Assembly (NCBI GenBank): GCA_001692895.1
Contig: KV748179.1
Coordinates: 2,294,001-2,358,000 of the forward strand
DNA from: Cenococcum geophilum 1.58
Taxonomy: Eukaryota > Ascomycota > Dothideomycetes > Gloniales > Gloniaceae
DNA: 64,000 nt
Reading direction: 5' to 3'
Below are positions 9,576-22,202 of the stretch, piece after piece. Position 1 is the stretch's first letter; every line of letters begins with the position of its first letter. The notes below the pieces were generated by a model. The model saw nothing but the letters and a program-made list of their open reading frames with translations, made no database searches and was not told the origin of the DNA. The translations under genes were made by a program, and so were the position numbers.

Positions 9576-12500
9576 ATGGCCTGGTTCCCACGGGAATCAT
9601 CTGCAGCCTCGCGGTTCTTCCCTACTGGGGAACCCAACTTGAAGGCGGAATTGCTAACTACTCCGCCAGTTAAGACTTGCCCGGTTCCAGATCTCTCGAG
9701 CTTAAAGCTTGTGCACCTAGCGCTCAGCAGTGATGTACCTCAAATTCGAATTGCTAGACCAGAAGGGGCCGCGAAGCAGAGTCTGCTTTATCTTAAGCCA
9801 TCCTGGCGGCGCTCGCTTGGCCAGGGGGGCTTCTGTGAAGTGACAACCCACGAGATCACCGATGACCTGGTCGCCCAAACTTTGCTCTCTCCCGGCACCA
9901 TCGTCGCTATCAAACGATACCTCCGTAGAAGTGACCTCTCGCTAGATAGTTACTTCAGGAATATCTACCACGAGGTTCGACGCGACGTGACTGCGCTCTG
10001 CCATCCGACACTTCGCAAGCATGAGAACATTGCCAAGTTACTGTTTATCGGATGGGAAGACAGTTACATTACTCCAGTTCTTGCATTTGAGCTCGCTCAG
10101 TATGGCACGCTGGAAGACTTCCTCAGCGGAGCAAAACCCGGGTCCGTGACGGATGTAGAGCGGTTTGTCTTGACCTGGGATATTTCCTCTGGACTCAAGG
10201 CACTACACGACAATGGCTTCGTCCACCGAGACCTAAAGCCCGCGAACATCTTGGTTGGTACTAGTCTCTCCAACACAATCAAAGCCGTAATTTCAGATTT
10301 CTCCGGTTCAATGACATTGTCGAATTCCGGTGCCTTTGATAATGAGGGCCACGTCTCAAGAATATGGACTTCGCCGGAAGAGTCTCCCGGCCGTCCACAA
10401 GTTGGCGACTTCCGGAAATGCGATATATATAGCTTTGGCCTTTTGATCGCCACTCTCTGGATCGAAGACTATCACAGGCCAGGTCATCCCGTCCGTTGCT
10501 TCCTTGTTAATCATTTACCGGGGGTAGGCGAGGAAGCCGTCCTTGACGCCATCGATTCCCTGAAACAACTTCCCGACGAAGATGAAGGAAGCCCGAGAAG
10601 TATTGCATCCAGCAGGCTCCGCGACATGCCTCTAGTTGGGGAAGTAATATGTGATGCACTTCGTCTCAATCCTCAGGCCCGGCCTAGCATAGGGGGAATA
10701 CTTCACCAACTCCATATTGACACTCCGGCGGAAATAATAGACGAAAGGTACTGGTATAGATCTATCCGATAAAACTTTTACCTCTTGCTGATTGGACATA
10801 TATATAGCTCCAATGAGCAGACAGCCTGGGAGGATGATAGGAACATTGAAAAGCAACTCGACTGTCAGGCTCATGAGTACAAGCTGCTTGTGAGAAATTA
10901 TGGACCCATCATCGGTATGGCAGATCAGCAAACTGACCCCTGACAGTCAACCTTCTCCCCATTCAGAAAAAGGTCGAAGCTGTTCCAGCAGACCATGCTT
11001 CAGGAAATGTATCGCCTTGCCGATCCTCTCAAAGGCTGTCTCGTCGATACGATCGAGGAATTTTCCGCCTCCGGCGGATTCTGGGAGGAATTGGAGAAGC
11101 TGAGTGAGCGGATTCGCAGCCGCCCCTTCAGCTGTCAAGGAAATCAAACCGTAGCCACTCTGACGTTCGACATTGCCCTCTGTCATTGGTTCCAGTTGGG
11201 GACATCGGCAAATGAAGATGCCGGCCGAAGTTGGCTTGAAGTTTCCGCCAAACTCGGGAACGACTGGGCGATGTCGATGTATACACCATTTTGCTGTTCC
11301 ATGACCCCAACCCCGAATACCAGCCCCTGCGACAGACTGTGGCTAATCCTCAGTTGCCTCAAAGGCTTCAAGCCTTCTAAACGATGGTTGAAGCTGTACT
11401 TCCCTCAGGACTACACTATGGCTCTGGAGGCAGCTAAGACCCGGTTTGCCCAAGGGCAAAGCGATTCCCCTATCGAAGACCATTCTGATCTGCCGCTAGA
11501 TCTGTGGTCTGAAGAGATAGAGTTAGCTTCCTACAATCGAAGCGGTGACTTGCATCTCGTGTGTCAGATTGCCTCTCAACAAGTCAAGGACTTCGAAGGC
11601 CTGCAATCGTCGTTGAGCCACGACTGCCTTCAGACCAACCTTCCATGGTCGGCTGACGCGTTTGTTATGCCACCTCACCGCCGGCATCCCTCGAATTCGC
11701 CTCTATCGCCACCACCGTATCTACTCTACACCGCGATAACACATTGCTCCTGGGGATTCGACCACGCTGTGGCTAGTGTAAGGGCCATGTTCAAGGATCT
11801 TCCCGGCCCTGATCGTGAAGATGCAGTCGCTAGTATCATGTCGGTGACTCTCTGGTCCTGTTTGTCCAGCTACTGGGACCAGGAGAATCTGCTTACATAT
11901 CGTTGGGAACTTGGGGCGCTGTGTCACAAGCAGCATCTTAAGCAGCTGAACGCACTAATGGAGGCTGGGGCAAACCCTTTCCGCAGGTTCAAAGCTGGTG
12001 TGGTACCGTTTGTCTACGCCATGCTTGCTAACGACGCCGCTGCTCTCCGCGAAATGCAAAAATTCGCGCCTCATTACGGCATTGATCTTCCTCTCTGGCT
12101 GGAAACCATCGGTGGACATTTCTGGCTTCTGAAGAGTTTGGAGAAGGGCTGCCACAAGACCCTTGATTATTTTCTGGCCGAGGGCTGGTGTTCCGTCAAC
12201 CAAAAGTTTGCTTCTGGAGCAGACGATACTGCCTTTAAGACGGGTCCACAAGACCTGTCCCTCTTGCATCTAGCTGCGACAGTAGGCTTTCCCGAGTCCG
12301 TCTTGGTGTTGTTACGGCACGGGGCAGACATCTTTTCGACGACAGACATGAACGGGCTTACTCCTTTTACCCGGGCACTGGTGGAAGGCAACCTAGAAGT
12401 CGCAAAATTACTTCTTCCCGAGGCTGAAGACGACAGGAAGCGGATATTCAACTCGCTTTCCCACAACCATTTCAATTGCTTCGGAACAGTCCTCAGCGCT

Positions 12501-13652
12501 GCACAGGCCACGCTTGGGTCATCATGGGAGAGAGGGAATATCACCATTGAGACTTTTCAGCTGCTCGAGGACTTGGGGAAGAACGTGGGAGCTGTCAATT
12601 TCATTGTTAACCCTCGCAAAGGAACTAACGTTTACACGGTCTTCCTAAGCAAGTGGACTATCCTAGGTTCCAGCTCAAGCTTTAACACTCTCGACGACGA
12701 GATCTTCGATTTTCTTCTCGAGCACTTCCACGAACCCCATCAAATCAACTGTCGTGACTCCGAGGGGTTTCCGCCGCTGCATTCGGCGGTATGCCTCGCT
12801 CGAAGCTCTACCGTGCTCCAGATGCTCAGGTGGAAAGAGACGGCCCAGCTAGATATCAACGCCAAATGGCCTGCGACAGGCGGCGTGACAGCGCTAGACG
12901 CCGCTGTTCGGCTGCGCGACAACGTGCCGGAACACATACTGCGTGGCGGAGCTCGCGAAATCACAGTATTTTACGATAATATGAAGAGTATTATATCCAA
13001 ACTGAAGGCGCACGGGGCTAAGGGTGGCGAAAACGTGTCGTTGAACACCTGGGCCGCGACGTACCGGGAGTTACATGGTCAGACCAACATTGTTGGAGTG
13101 CACATCAACTCGGCGCGGAACACACCTGGCCTGTCTACTAAGGAAAGTATTAGCCATTGGATGTCGCAGGTGTTTGCGAAGGTATTCGACCCAGACATCG
13201 ACAATTCTGCCGCCGCCCTCGACAAATATATCGGGGAGTGGCCGAAACAATGGGGGAAGAATGACGAAGATGCTGCAGAGGGATCCGAAGAGACTGCTCA
13301 GACGCGTGAGGACAAAAGGGAGGCCATAAAGAGGGGACTTTTGGAGCATCTCGTGGGGGGATCGGGAAGTGAAAGGGGTGAAGTCATGCTGGATCCCGAT
13401 TCCGTCCTGAGGGAGTTTGAGCTTCCACTGCCGGAAGGCTTCAACCTGAATGTAACTCCTGTATCTCAAGATTTAGAAACTTCCGCTCTTATGCCGAGGC
13501 TAGTCGACAATAGAGGAGAGGGAGCGAGGGACTTAGGTCCATTGTTTCAGTCGATTCAAGAGGCCTTAAGGGCGGGGCAACCGCCTAACCAGTCTCAAGG
13601 AAGGGGCCCGTTGAAGTTTATGTTATTGGATTTAAGTAAGAATAGGAAATAG
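9576..13652 (+). CDS. Protein kinase-ankyrin repeat fusion protein
   Basis: Model of three exons: 9576-10747, 10808-10889, 10947-13652 (1319 residues). Intron 1 (10748-10807, 60 bp) has a TGCTGAT branch site and intron 2 (10890-10946, 57 bp) an ACTGACC branch site; phases match and the first removes an in-frame TAA. Residues about 76-380 are a Ser/Thr-kinase-like domain: Gly loop LGQGGFCEV (82-90), VAIK lysine 113, helix-C Glu133, HRDLKPAN with Asp219. The metal-binding DFG is DFS (241-243) and APE is SPE, so activity is uncertain. Residues about 489-530 resemble a SEL1 repeat. Ankyrin-like repeats lie at about 759-789, 854-914 and 1024-1115, and an acidic, Lys-rich tail follows. The start has a good context (ATCATGG). 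The substrate is unknown; the layout suggests a kinase output with a repeat sensor. The last 60 bp become TA-rich at the repeat boundary. Confidence 0.8.
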
Positions 13653-14076
13653 ATTGCTAAGCGTTAGACAATTTCCTAAATGCCAACGGAGAGTTGTCAT
13701 TATTACGACTATACGCTATCAAGAGCTTTAGGTGTAAGGCTAGCTTATTCTCGTCAAAGGAGACATAAGATAGAGCTATTATCTTCTAAGTCGATGTCGA
13801 AGATACAATTTGCGTAAACTCCTTATCTATATCTTACTTTATATTTAAATCTTTTTTAATCCATTTAGATACGCCTTAGAGTAAAGTCCGCCTATATAAT
13901 CTCTATAATAATAAGTACTAAATTAATCTTATTAATTAAGACGTTATCTATAGGTATAGCCTACCTATAGCGTTAGTGTATATAAGTTTTAGGCCTATTA
14001 TACGTATCCTTAATAGCAACCGAATAATAATCTAGAATGCTTATAATCTTATAGTTACTATTAGCGACTTCTATAG
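13653..14076. other. RIP-degraded block after the kinase-ankyrin gene
   Basis: Rich in TAT/TTA words and without a supported frame. It begins directly at the stop codon of the kinase-ankyrin gene, so the gene's 3' UTR either lies in mutated sequence or was replaced. Nothing further is recognised. Confidence 0.5.
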
Positions 14077-14078
14077 TA

Positions 14079-15872
14079 AGATCGGACCCCTGGAACTCGG
14101 TTGGCCCCTAAACTCGGACGCCTAACCTAATCGGTCGCCCCATCAATTTAAGCTATCTACACCTGATCAATCAAGGTTGATCACCTCCGTATACATAGAT
14201 TTTGATATATTAGCCTTGGCCTTTCAAGCAGACGCCCTTTGGGGTCGTGATTTTGTCTCCTTTGCCTTTACACGTGCCTCTTCCTTCTCTACCTTACCCA
14301 TAGCTTCCTTAATCAAATCTATATTTACAAACTTTGTATTTAGATCTACGGCTACCCGCTTACGTCTTTTTGGGCCCTTAAGGTCCTTAAGCTGCGATTG
14401 CAAGCTATGTATTTAAGCCTCCTAATATACAGCGTGTATAGTAAGTTGCTTAAATTGTCGAGCTACTTTTTATAAAAGAGCCCTTGTCTTCCAATTAGGC
14501 GTACGCTTGGTACGAAGGCCCTACAATATATTGTACATATCACGTAGTTTCTTTGGGGTGGTAAGAATATTAAATTAACCATTTTTAGATTGCTTGCAGC
14601 TTAAAGCCTCTATTAGAGCCTTCTTTTTAACTAGCGAGGATTTAAGACCTTTGCGCGGATTCTATGGGTAAATACCAGAGGCACGCCACCTAGATTTAAT
14701 CGTCCTTGCTATAAGGCCTTCCTCTTAGGCCTTATAGTAATACTTAATAAAGCGGTGCTTCTTAATTAGGGCTGCATTGTTAATATATGCAAGCTTAGCA
14801 ATCTACTCTTAATATTTTAACTTAATTAGGTAAAATCACGATAGATCTAGGGGTTGTAGAACGTATGTTAAATAAGGAGAAAGGAAGATAAGCCATATAT
14901 TATTCGTCTTATATTCCTATAGAAAATCTATAGTATAGTGGCTTTTATAGCCGTTAAGAATAAGCAATCGAGCTTTATTACTAGGTGGTTTAGTTTTAGG
15001 TAAGAAGATTTTAGTAAGCCAATTAAATACAATGCGATTAGCTATCCAGCCGTTTTTAAAGGTCGTATATACCCAATCGGATACCTTATCGTGGTAGAAC
15101 CAGCTTATTTAGATGTGCTTTCCGTTAAAGATTACTAGAGGCTAAATTAATGGGCTAAGCGCCGGGGTTAACTCCACGGTAGATATCCATTCGCGATCTT
15201 CGGGCGACTATATAAGAGTTACCTTTTTTAAGGCGTCCCCTAGTCTTACTGAATTTATACATACACCTAATGCGATACCAGATTTGTCTATATTCTAGGT
15301 ATTCTCTACCTATACACCGCTTACCTTCCGCACTGTCTCTAAAAGATTATAGAACTCTTAAATTTACTTAAATTGTGCTCCCTTAGCTTTAGTGGCCTCT
15401 ATTAGTTAACCGACTAAAGATTTAATTTAAGGATTGCGTTATAAATAGCTAGAGACCCACGACTTGCTAAGGGCCTTAGTGTTACAATTTTAATCGATTA
15501 TTTAAGCCGCTATTTCTTGTAGTCGGGTATATAATAGGGCAAATCCTTATAGGTCTTGTTTAAGCACCCAATTAGTAAGAAAGTCTTCTTGTGTAGGAGT
15601 CAATCGCTATTTATGCTGGTGAGCAATTCGTCATGGCTGCTTGCCACCCATGCGATCGTAAAAAGTTGACTAAGGGACACCGTACGCTCGTGCAGCTTAA
15701 GTACTAGATTCAAATTTGTCGGCATTAAAATCAGCAATAGCCATTTATAAATTCTGCTCCTTTTGATCCATATTAAACGGTTGGTGGTGTAGAAAATAGG
15801 TGGGCAAGTAGGAGAGTTGATTTTGGTGTGGTAACCGGGTTTGGGGGGGTCCGAGTTCCGGGGGTCCGATCT
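14079..15872 (-). mobile_element. Second pogo/Fot1-type DNA transposon, RIP-inactivated
   Basis: Inverted ends: left AGATCGGACCCCTGGAACTC from 14079, right GAGTTCCGGGGGTCCGATCT ending 15872 (one mismatch in 20), both flanked by TA (14077-14078, 15873-15874). The length of 1794 bp fits a single-gene Fot1-like element. The transposase runs on the minus strand (separate entry). The TIR sequence is unlike that of the element at 6267-8692, so this is another family. Confidence 0.85.
14200..15772 (-). pseudogene. Pogo-type transposase, RIP-inactivated
   Basis: The minus-strand frame starts with ATG at 15772 (MDQKEQN) and soon meets TAA in place of CAA. It continues through an N-terminal helix-turn-helix-like region (about 15700-15560), a core in which the first catalytic motif reads Asn-Ile-Asp-Lys-Ser-Gly near 15290, a segment EDREWISTVELTPAL (about 15208-15164), and the later LLILNGYKSH motif near 14955-14925, where Asp of the usual LDGH/S motif has become Asn. 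The 3' part is Lys/Arg-rich. Premature stops of the CAA-to-TAA and TGG-to-TAG/TGA type make it non-functional. Confidence 0.7.
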
Positions 15873-15897
15873 TACCCCTTATACTATTAGCCCCTAG

Positions 15898-16138
15898 CGT
15901 TAGCGACTTAGTTAATCGAGGTATATGCATAGCAAGAAGGATATATGTAGGCCTATACGATTGGATTGTCTATTAACGAAGATCTAAAGCTAGAGAAAGG
16001 AGAGGAGAAGAACAGCTACGCCGCTCGAAGTAGAGTTCTTATACAGCCCCCTAGTCACGTAAGAGTTACGTAAGCCCTGCGTCTACTATAACGCCTACTA
16101 TAACTAACTAGCTGCTATTTTCTGCTAGTGCCGTAACA
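15898..16138 (-). mobile_element. Solo LTR of the Gypsy A family (diverged)
   Basis: 241 bp resembling the Gypsy A LTRs: it starts CGTTAGCGACTTAG and ends GTGCCGTAACA, and shares the block GATCTAAAGCTAGAGAAAGG. It is flanked by an exact 5-bp duplication CCTAG (15893-15897, 16139-16143) and has no internal sequence, so it is a recombination product of a full element. It is longer and more diverged than the 212-bp LTRs at 16745 and 22407. Strand follows that of Gypsy A. Confidence 0.85.
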
Positions 16139-16744
16139 CCTAGACCTTTTAGGGCGGCTTTTTTAATATATAAGTAGATCTATTAATTATCTTTTATTCT
16201 AAAAAATTTATTTAAGGTACTTTAGGCTCCGGGCGCCTTTAAATAATCGCTTTTAATACTCTCTTAATATATATCAAAGCCGGTAAAATAGTCTATTTAT
16301 TATAGCTAGAAGACTTCTTCTTTATAGCAGTTATAAATATAATAGAGGACCTATTACTACTAGTAGAAAGTACCTATATAGAAGCTCTAGTAGCGGAGAT
16401 TATCTTTACTTAAAAAGGAGATAATTAAACCCCTATAATTATTAAGTATACTATAGTATAGCTATATACGCTCTTAATATAAGTATACCTACTTCTTTAT
16501 TAACTTTTGGACCTATAGTTCTACGTAATAGTTGCTTTAATCTCTATAACCCCTAGCTTACTAAGTATATTATTATTTATTTCTTACTTAACGTCTAATA
16601 TAGATCCTAGCTTAGCCTATAAAGGCTACTCTATATATAGGGGGATATTAATATTAATAGGAAAAACCCCCTAGTATACTAGGGGGAGAGAAGCTCTATA
16701 AGCTACCTTAGTAGGGTAAAACCCTATAGCTATAGCCCTCTATA
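16139..16744. other. Decayed repeat, including a LINE 3' fragment
   Basis: 16139-16560 is TA-rich with no recognised frame. From about 16567 to 16640 the sequence (tattattatttatttcttac, then ACGTCTAATATAGATCC) closely resembles the 3' end of the LINE at 37926-43484, so this is a 3' fragment of the same family on the minus strand, interrupted at 16745 by Gypsy A. Confidence 0.55.
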
Positions 16745-16956
16745 TGTTAGCGACTCAGTTAATTAAGGCACGAGCACGGCAAGAGGGACGCGCAAGCCTG
16801 TACGATTGGTAGTCTATAAACGAGGATCTAAAGCTAGAGAAAGGAAAGGAGAAAAAGAGCAGCGCTGGTCAAAGTAGGGTTCTTTTTATGCGGTCTTCTA
16901 GTCACGTGACCGCGAAGTTTTGCCAAGTTCTGCCAGGTTCTGCCAGTGCCGTAACA
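16745..16956 (-). repeat. Gypsy A LTR (downstream LTR in coding sense)
   Basis: 212 bp; TGTTAGCGACTCAG at the left end and GCCGTAACA at the right. It pairs with 22407-22618. The adjacent run of C residues (16960-16967) is the complement of a polypurine tract, consistent with a minus-strand element. Confidence 0.9.
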
Positions 16957-17119
16957 TTACCCCCCCCTCCGCAAAAGCCTGCCCTTAGGCTTTATAGTCC
17001 GTATTATGCTTATAGGGCGTTCTTATCTTTATATTCTTCCAGTAACTTATCGTCTTCGCTATACTAGCACTCCATCTACTCGTCTAGGTACTTTGGGGGT
17101 TTTAGTTTATTAGGGTAGC

Positions 17120-20100
17120 GGTTATAGAATTCTTAAAGCTTATAGGGACTGCTAATAAAGTTCTATACAGGGTACTAGGTAGGATCTGGGTTATAGCCTT
17201 TCCAACTAACGCGGTACTTTAGTGTTTTCCTTACTAGTTTACAGGCCAGTACTTCTTTAATTTCCTATTTGTTATCGCCATTAACTTAAATTAGTAGGGG
17301 AGGTTCGTTCTTTTGTCTAGGCAATAGGTTGTTTATAGCTTTTTATAGCTTATCCGGCGAGAAAATGGAGTAAACCTTAATTAAATCCGGGAGCTTTACT
17401 TTGTATAAGTTACCTATCTTTTTAAGGACCTTATACGGTCCCGCTATCTAATAGTCTAGCTTACGGCTAGGCCGTTCCGTCTTTTAGTTCTTTGTTGTAA
17501 CCTAGACTATATCGCCTACGGTAAAGTCGGGTTCGCGCCTATGCTTATTTGCCTACTATTTCATTAATTTTTAGGCCTTTTCTAGATTTATACAGGCTAC
17601 CGTCTAGGCTTCCTCTAAGCGCTTAGCGTACTGCTGGGCTTCCTTATAAGACAGTTTCTTGTATACGGTCCGTGGTCCTTCTGGTCTATCTTAGTTAAAG
17701 TTTATTTAGGGTAAATACCTTATTTCTAGTTAGATAGGTGTAAATCCCGTAGAGTTATGGGGTAGGGTCGCCTGGGCGTAGTCTATTAGGGGTAGTAGTT
17801 TACCCCAGTTGTTCTAGAAGTAGTTAACAAAAGGCCGGAGTCTCTGATCTAAATATTAATTTATAATCTCCGTCTGGCCGTCTGTCTAAGGGTAGTATAC
17901 TATAGAGAGCTTTAGCCTAATACCTAGGATCTAGGTAAACTCGTTTTAGAAGGCCGATATAAATTACGGGCTGTGATTGGATATAATAGTATTTGGTGGT
18001 CCGTAAATGCGGTAGACGTAGTGGATATATAGTCGGGCCACCTCCTTAGCATTAATATTTTTATGATAGGGAATTAAGAACGGGCGCTTGCTAAAGCGGT
18101 TAACTAGAATTATAACCATATTATATCCGTCGCGGTCTGTTAGTAGCTTATAGAAGTCTATAGAGATATACTGCTAGGGGCGGTCGGGTATTAGGAGAGG
18201 TTTTAATAGTCCTGGGGTCTTATCTTATAGAATTGTAGATCTACGGCAGCTGTCGCAGTTCCGTACATAACGGTTAATATCTATAATTATTCCGGGCCAG
18301 TAGTAGCGGTCACCAATAATCTTACGGGTCTTATTTTTTCTAGGGTAGGCCGTAGAGACCTGGGTATAAGCTTCGGCAATAAGTTGGGTCCGTAAGTTCT
18401 GTTCCTTAGCTACTACTAGCCGTTTTTAGTGCTTAAGTAGTCCGTTTTCGAGGGACTATAGGCTAGTAACATTCTTTGCCTTTTTACAGTATTCCTATAG
18501 AGAGGGAGTCGTTTAGTTGGCCTGTAGTAGTTTATTAATAAGGTTAAGTTTGGAGGAGTTAATAGGATATATCTCGGCGCCTAAGAAGTCTATACTTAGT
18601 TCTGCCTATATCTGGGGGTTAAGGTGTTCTAGTTATAGTAGCGTCTAGGTCTATAGTAAGATCTTCGCAGCCGTTTAGTTATCTAGGTCTTGCTTACGCC
18701 TTATAAGAGCGTCTGCACGGTTTATAGCGCCTAGTCTATATATAATTAAGAAGTTAAACTAAGATAGGGTATCCGCCTAGCGTACCTGCTGGGCCGTAAG
18801 GGCCTTAGTTATTATAAAGTATTCTAGGGCCTTATGATCTAAAACTACCTTAATTGGCTTAGGGGTCCCCTCTAGCTGTATACGCTAGTGCTAAAAGCTA
18901 GAGATAATAGCTAGCATTTCTTTGTTATAAATGTAGTAATTTAGCTTAGCATCTATTATAGTCTTCGAATAGTATGCAATAGGGTACTACTTTCCGTCCG
19001 GTTGCTTCTGGGAAAAAAACACCAGCTATTACGCCGTCTAAGGCATTAGTTTCTAGCATTAAGGGCTGTTCTGGGTTAAAATGGGTAAGTAGGGGAGCCG
19101 ATACTAGCCGTTTCTTAAGCTTATTAAAGGCCTGCCTATATATAGCGTTAAAGTAGAAGGGCTGGTCTTTTTTAGTAAGACGGTTAAGAGGCCGGGTGAT
19201 TTTACTGTAGTTCTTAATAAAGCATTAGTAGAAGTTACAAAACCCTAAAAAGGATTGTACCCCCTTTACAGTCTATAGGGGTGCCCACTAGTTAATTACG
19301 GCCGTTTTCTCTAGGTTAGTTTTAATTCCGTCCATACTAATAATAAAACCTAGGTACTTTATACGCTTAACACTAAACTCCAACTTCTTAATGTTAACCT
19401 AGAGGCCAGCCTTGCGGAGCCGTTATAGGACTTTATAGACGTGCTCCTCGTGTTTTAGCTCGTTCTTAGAGTAGATTATAATATTATCTAAATAGGCCAT
19501 ATAGAAATCGTTAAGGTAGTTAAAGAGTATATTATTTATGTACCGCTAGTATATAGCTAGTCCGTTAGTTAGTCTAAAAGGGAGTACTTTATATTTATAC
19601 GTTCCGTAACGGGTCTAAAATATAGTAAGATCTTTAGACCCGGGGTCTATCCTAATTTAGTAAAAGGCCTAGCGGATATTAAGCTTTATAAAGATCTTAA
19701 CTCTACTTATTTGGGCTAGAGTCTTATTAAGTAGGGGCAGCGGATAGCGATCCTTGCGGGTTAGATTATTTAGCTTATAGTAGTTAATATAGAAGCGGAG
19801 TCCTCTATTTAGCTTTTTAATAAAGAGAATAGGCGAGGCGAAAGGGGCTTAGCTAGGCTTAATAAAGCCCTTATTTAGGTTATTAATAAGATACTACTTT
19901 ATAGCCTACAATTCGGTAATAAACTGCTTGTAGAGGGGGCTAAAGCTAAGGGTGTTTTCTTTGCCCTGCTTAATCTCAATCTTGTGGTTATACGGTTAGT
20001 AAGGTAGAAGTATATCGGACGCTGCTTTGGAGAATACGTCCTTGAATTTCTGGTGTTGATAGGGCAGCTTTTATTCTACTAGTTCCTTATCTATAAGCTT

Positions 20101-22202
20101 ACTTTCTTATCCGCTAAGCTTATTTCCCTTTTCCTTAATTATTTAATTAATTTTGTATAAGCTCGTTATAAAGGCAATGGTATTAGGCTAAACTAAGTTC
20201 TGGTAGAATCCTACGGCACTAATGTAGCAGATATTAACTAGTGGGAGGTCCGCTAGTTTCCTTACAGCCGTTTTCCGGACCGTATTTTGCGGTCTAGGGT
20301 TTATAATCTTTCTTAGCTCCTATTCTATCTTTTATAGGTTATCCCTCCGATCTATTAGTTTAGTATAACATCCGATATCCCTTACTGTTCTTCGTGGCTG
20401 TATAGGGCCTAAGCTCTCCATAGGGGGCTTTTCTGGGTTACTACTAACTTCCTAGGTCTTTAATGCGGGTGGCGTGACATAGGTAGTCTGGGGGCGACGT
20501 AGTATACAGATCCGTTGCGAATTAAGCTATATATCTTTCTTAAAGGCCTAGTCCCTACGTATAGCATCGGCTTAGTAAATAGTATTAATCTAGGGCCGTA
20601 TAAGGTTTTTTATTGTAATGCTAATTTCTTTTATAAAGAAAGGGATTAGGGGTAGGGTTTTAGGCTAGGTAAGCCATCTACTCTATATATCGAGCTATAA
20701 GCCTAAATAGGCTAGCTATTTTCGCCTTAAGATTATATTATAGCTACCTAGGTCCGTAATAAGGAAGGGGGTATTATACTACCTTCGTCTATTAACACGG
20801 AGGTAAATCCGCAAGATAGTCGTAATAGGTAGTCCTATTTACCCATTATACCCGTAAATAGGAATTAGTTTAGGCAGTTCTTTAATAAGTGCATTTAGAA
20901 AATTAGCTAGCTTTACGGCACACTAGGTATCTATTAAGGTAAAGGCATTTACTCTAGAGTTAGCTAAAGTAGAGGTTAAAACTTGGTATCTATTACAGAA
21001 TAAAGTATAAGGGATAGTGCAGCTTCTTTTACTAACTAGCCGACCTAGATTAACATCTAACATATTAATCCCTTTTAACCCTAAAGAGGAGTCTTCCTCT
21101 AGGGTTCCTCTTTTTCCAACTCTGCGCTATTTTCCTAGATTAATAGAACCTTGTCCGCTTTCGCGTTTATCGGGTAATCCCTTATATAGTAACCTTTCTG
21201 TCCGCAAGAGAAGCAAGCTCCTTAATTACTAAGGGCCTATATACGGGGGTTGCTGTACGTAAGCCGAGCATTCGCTAGACCTATAGCAGGGCTGGCTGCA
21301 CGGCTAGCTGCTAAATTGGCGGTAGGCTATACGGGTGGTGCTATAGGGGTTACTAATCGTGCCAGGGCATTACGGGCCGTTCTTATATTGCTTATGGTCT
21401 AATTTAAAGGGTTTCTGGCTTTATACTGTTTAGCGTATGCCTTAATTCGGCAAAGGCCTTAGTTAATAGCCAAGCACTGGTCCATAAGTTCCTTTAGCGT
21501 CTATATAGTAGTAAAAACTAGCAGTACGGCTCGCTGCAGGTCTAGGGTAAGCTTATTAAATAGGTTTAGCATTAGATCTTCCTAGAGAATTTAAGCCTGG
21601 CCGGCTAAGTATAGAAAGCGGGTCTAAAAGGCCAAGAAGGTCTCTGTCGTTTTTATATTTAGGCTTTTATAATTAAGTCGGGCGTTTTATACTTTAAAGG
21701 GGTCCTTATAAATAGAAGACAGGTAAATAATCATCTCTTCTTTAGAGAGGAAGGGCTCTACTAAGTCCTATACGTACCGCGGACGTAGGTGCGTCTATAC
21801 GTCCCTGCCGGTACGGCCGAAGACGTAGGCCATTTTAGCCTAAGTAGTAGGGAAGTAGTCCGCATTAACTTTAAGCTTATCCTATAATTAAAGCTTCTAA
21901 TTATTAAATATAGGGTTGGTTCCGTCTGTAAGTAATAGGGGGTCCACAACCTTTACGGACCGCGATAATGCTAATACTATATATTAGGCTAAAGCCTTAA
22001 GGACCGTAGCAAGTCTCTAGGTGTTTAATAATTCCTCGCTAAGCGTAGGGGGTTCTCTGGCTTTAAGCAGCTCTCGAAGTCATTTAATTTCGGCATTAGC
22101 TGCTGCAAGCTCCACTTAGAAGTTTAAGTCAGTTGCTGTTTTACCATCGGAGGTATTCAAGGGTCCTACAGCTGCTTTGCCGGCTGCTGTATTTCTTGGC
22201 AT
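17120..22202 (-). pseudogene. Gypsy A gag-pol polyprotein, RIP-inactivated
   Basis: Minus strand. gag opens with ATG at 22202 (MPRNTAAGKAAVGPLN), and the first stops are CAA-to-TAA. The reverse-transcriptase core reads YLDNIIIYS at about 19494-19468, where YLDD has become YLDN by G-to-A. The integrase zinc-binding/linker region (YYWPG...RNCDSCRR) is at about 18330-18240, followed by ISIDFYKLLTDRDGYN near 18170-18120 with the first catalytic Asp preserved. A chromodomain-like tail (VLACKLVRKTLKYRVSWKGY) is at about 17250-17190. Order and motifs establish the family; the stops and the active-site change mean it is dead. Confidence 0.85.

Noticed and set aside
10097..10453. 118-codon minus-strand frame
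   Set aside because: Antisense shadow of the kinase domain.
13071..13469. 132-codon minus-strand frame
   Set aside because: Antisense shadow of the C-terminal part of the kinase-ankyrin gene.
14177..14416. 79-codon plus-strand frame
   Set aside because: Lies antisense to the second pogo transposase; the sense strand carries family motifs.
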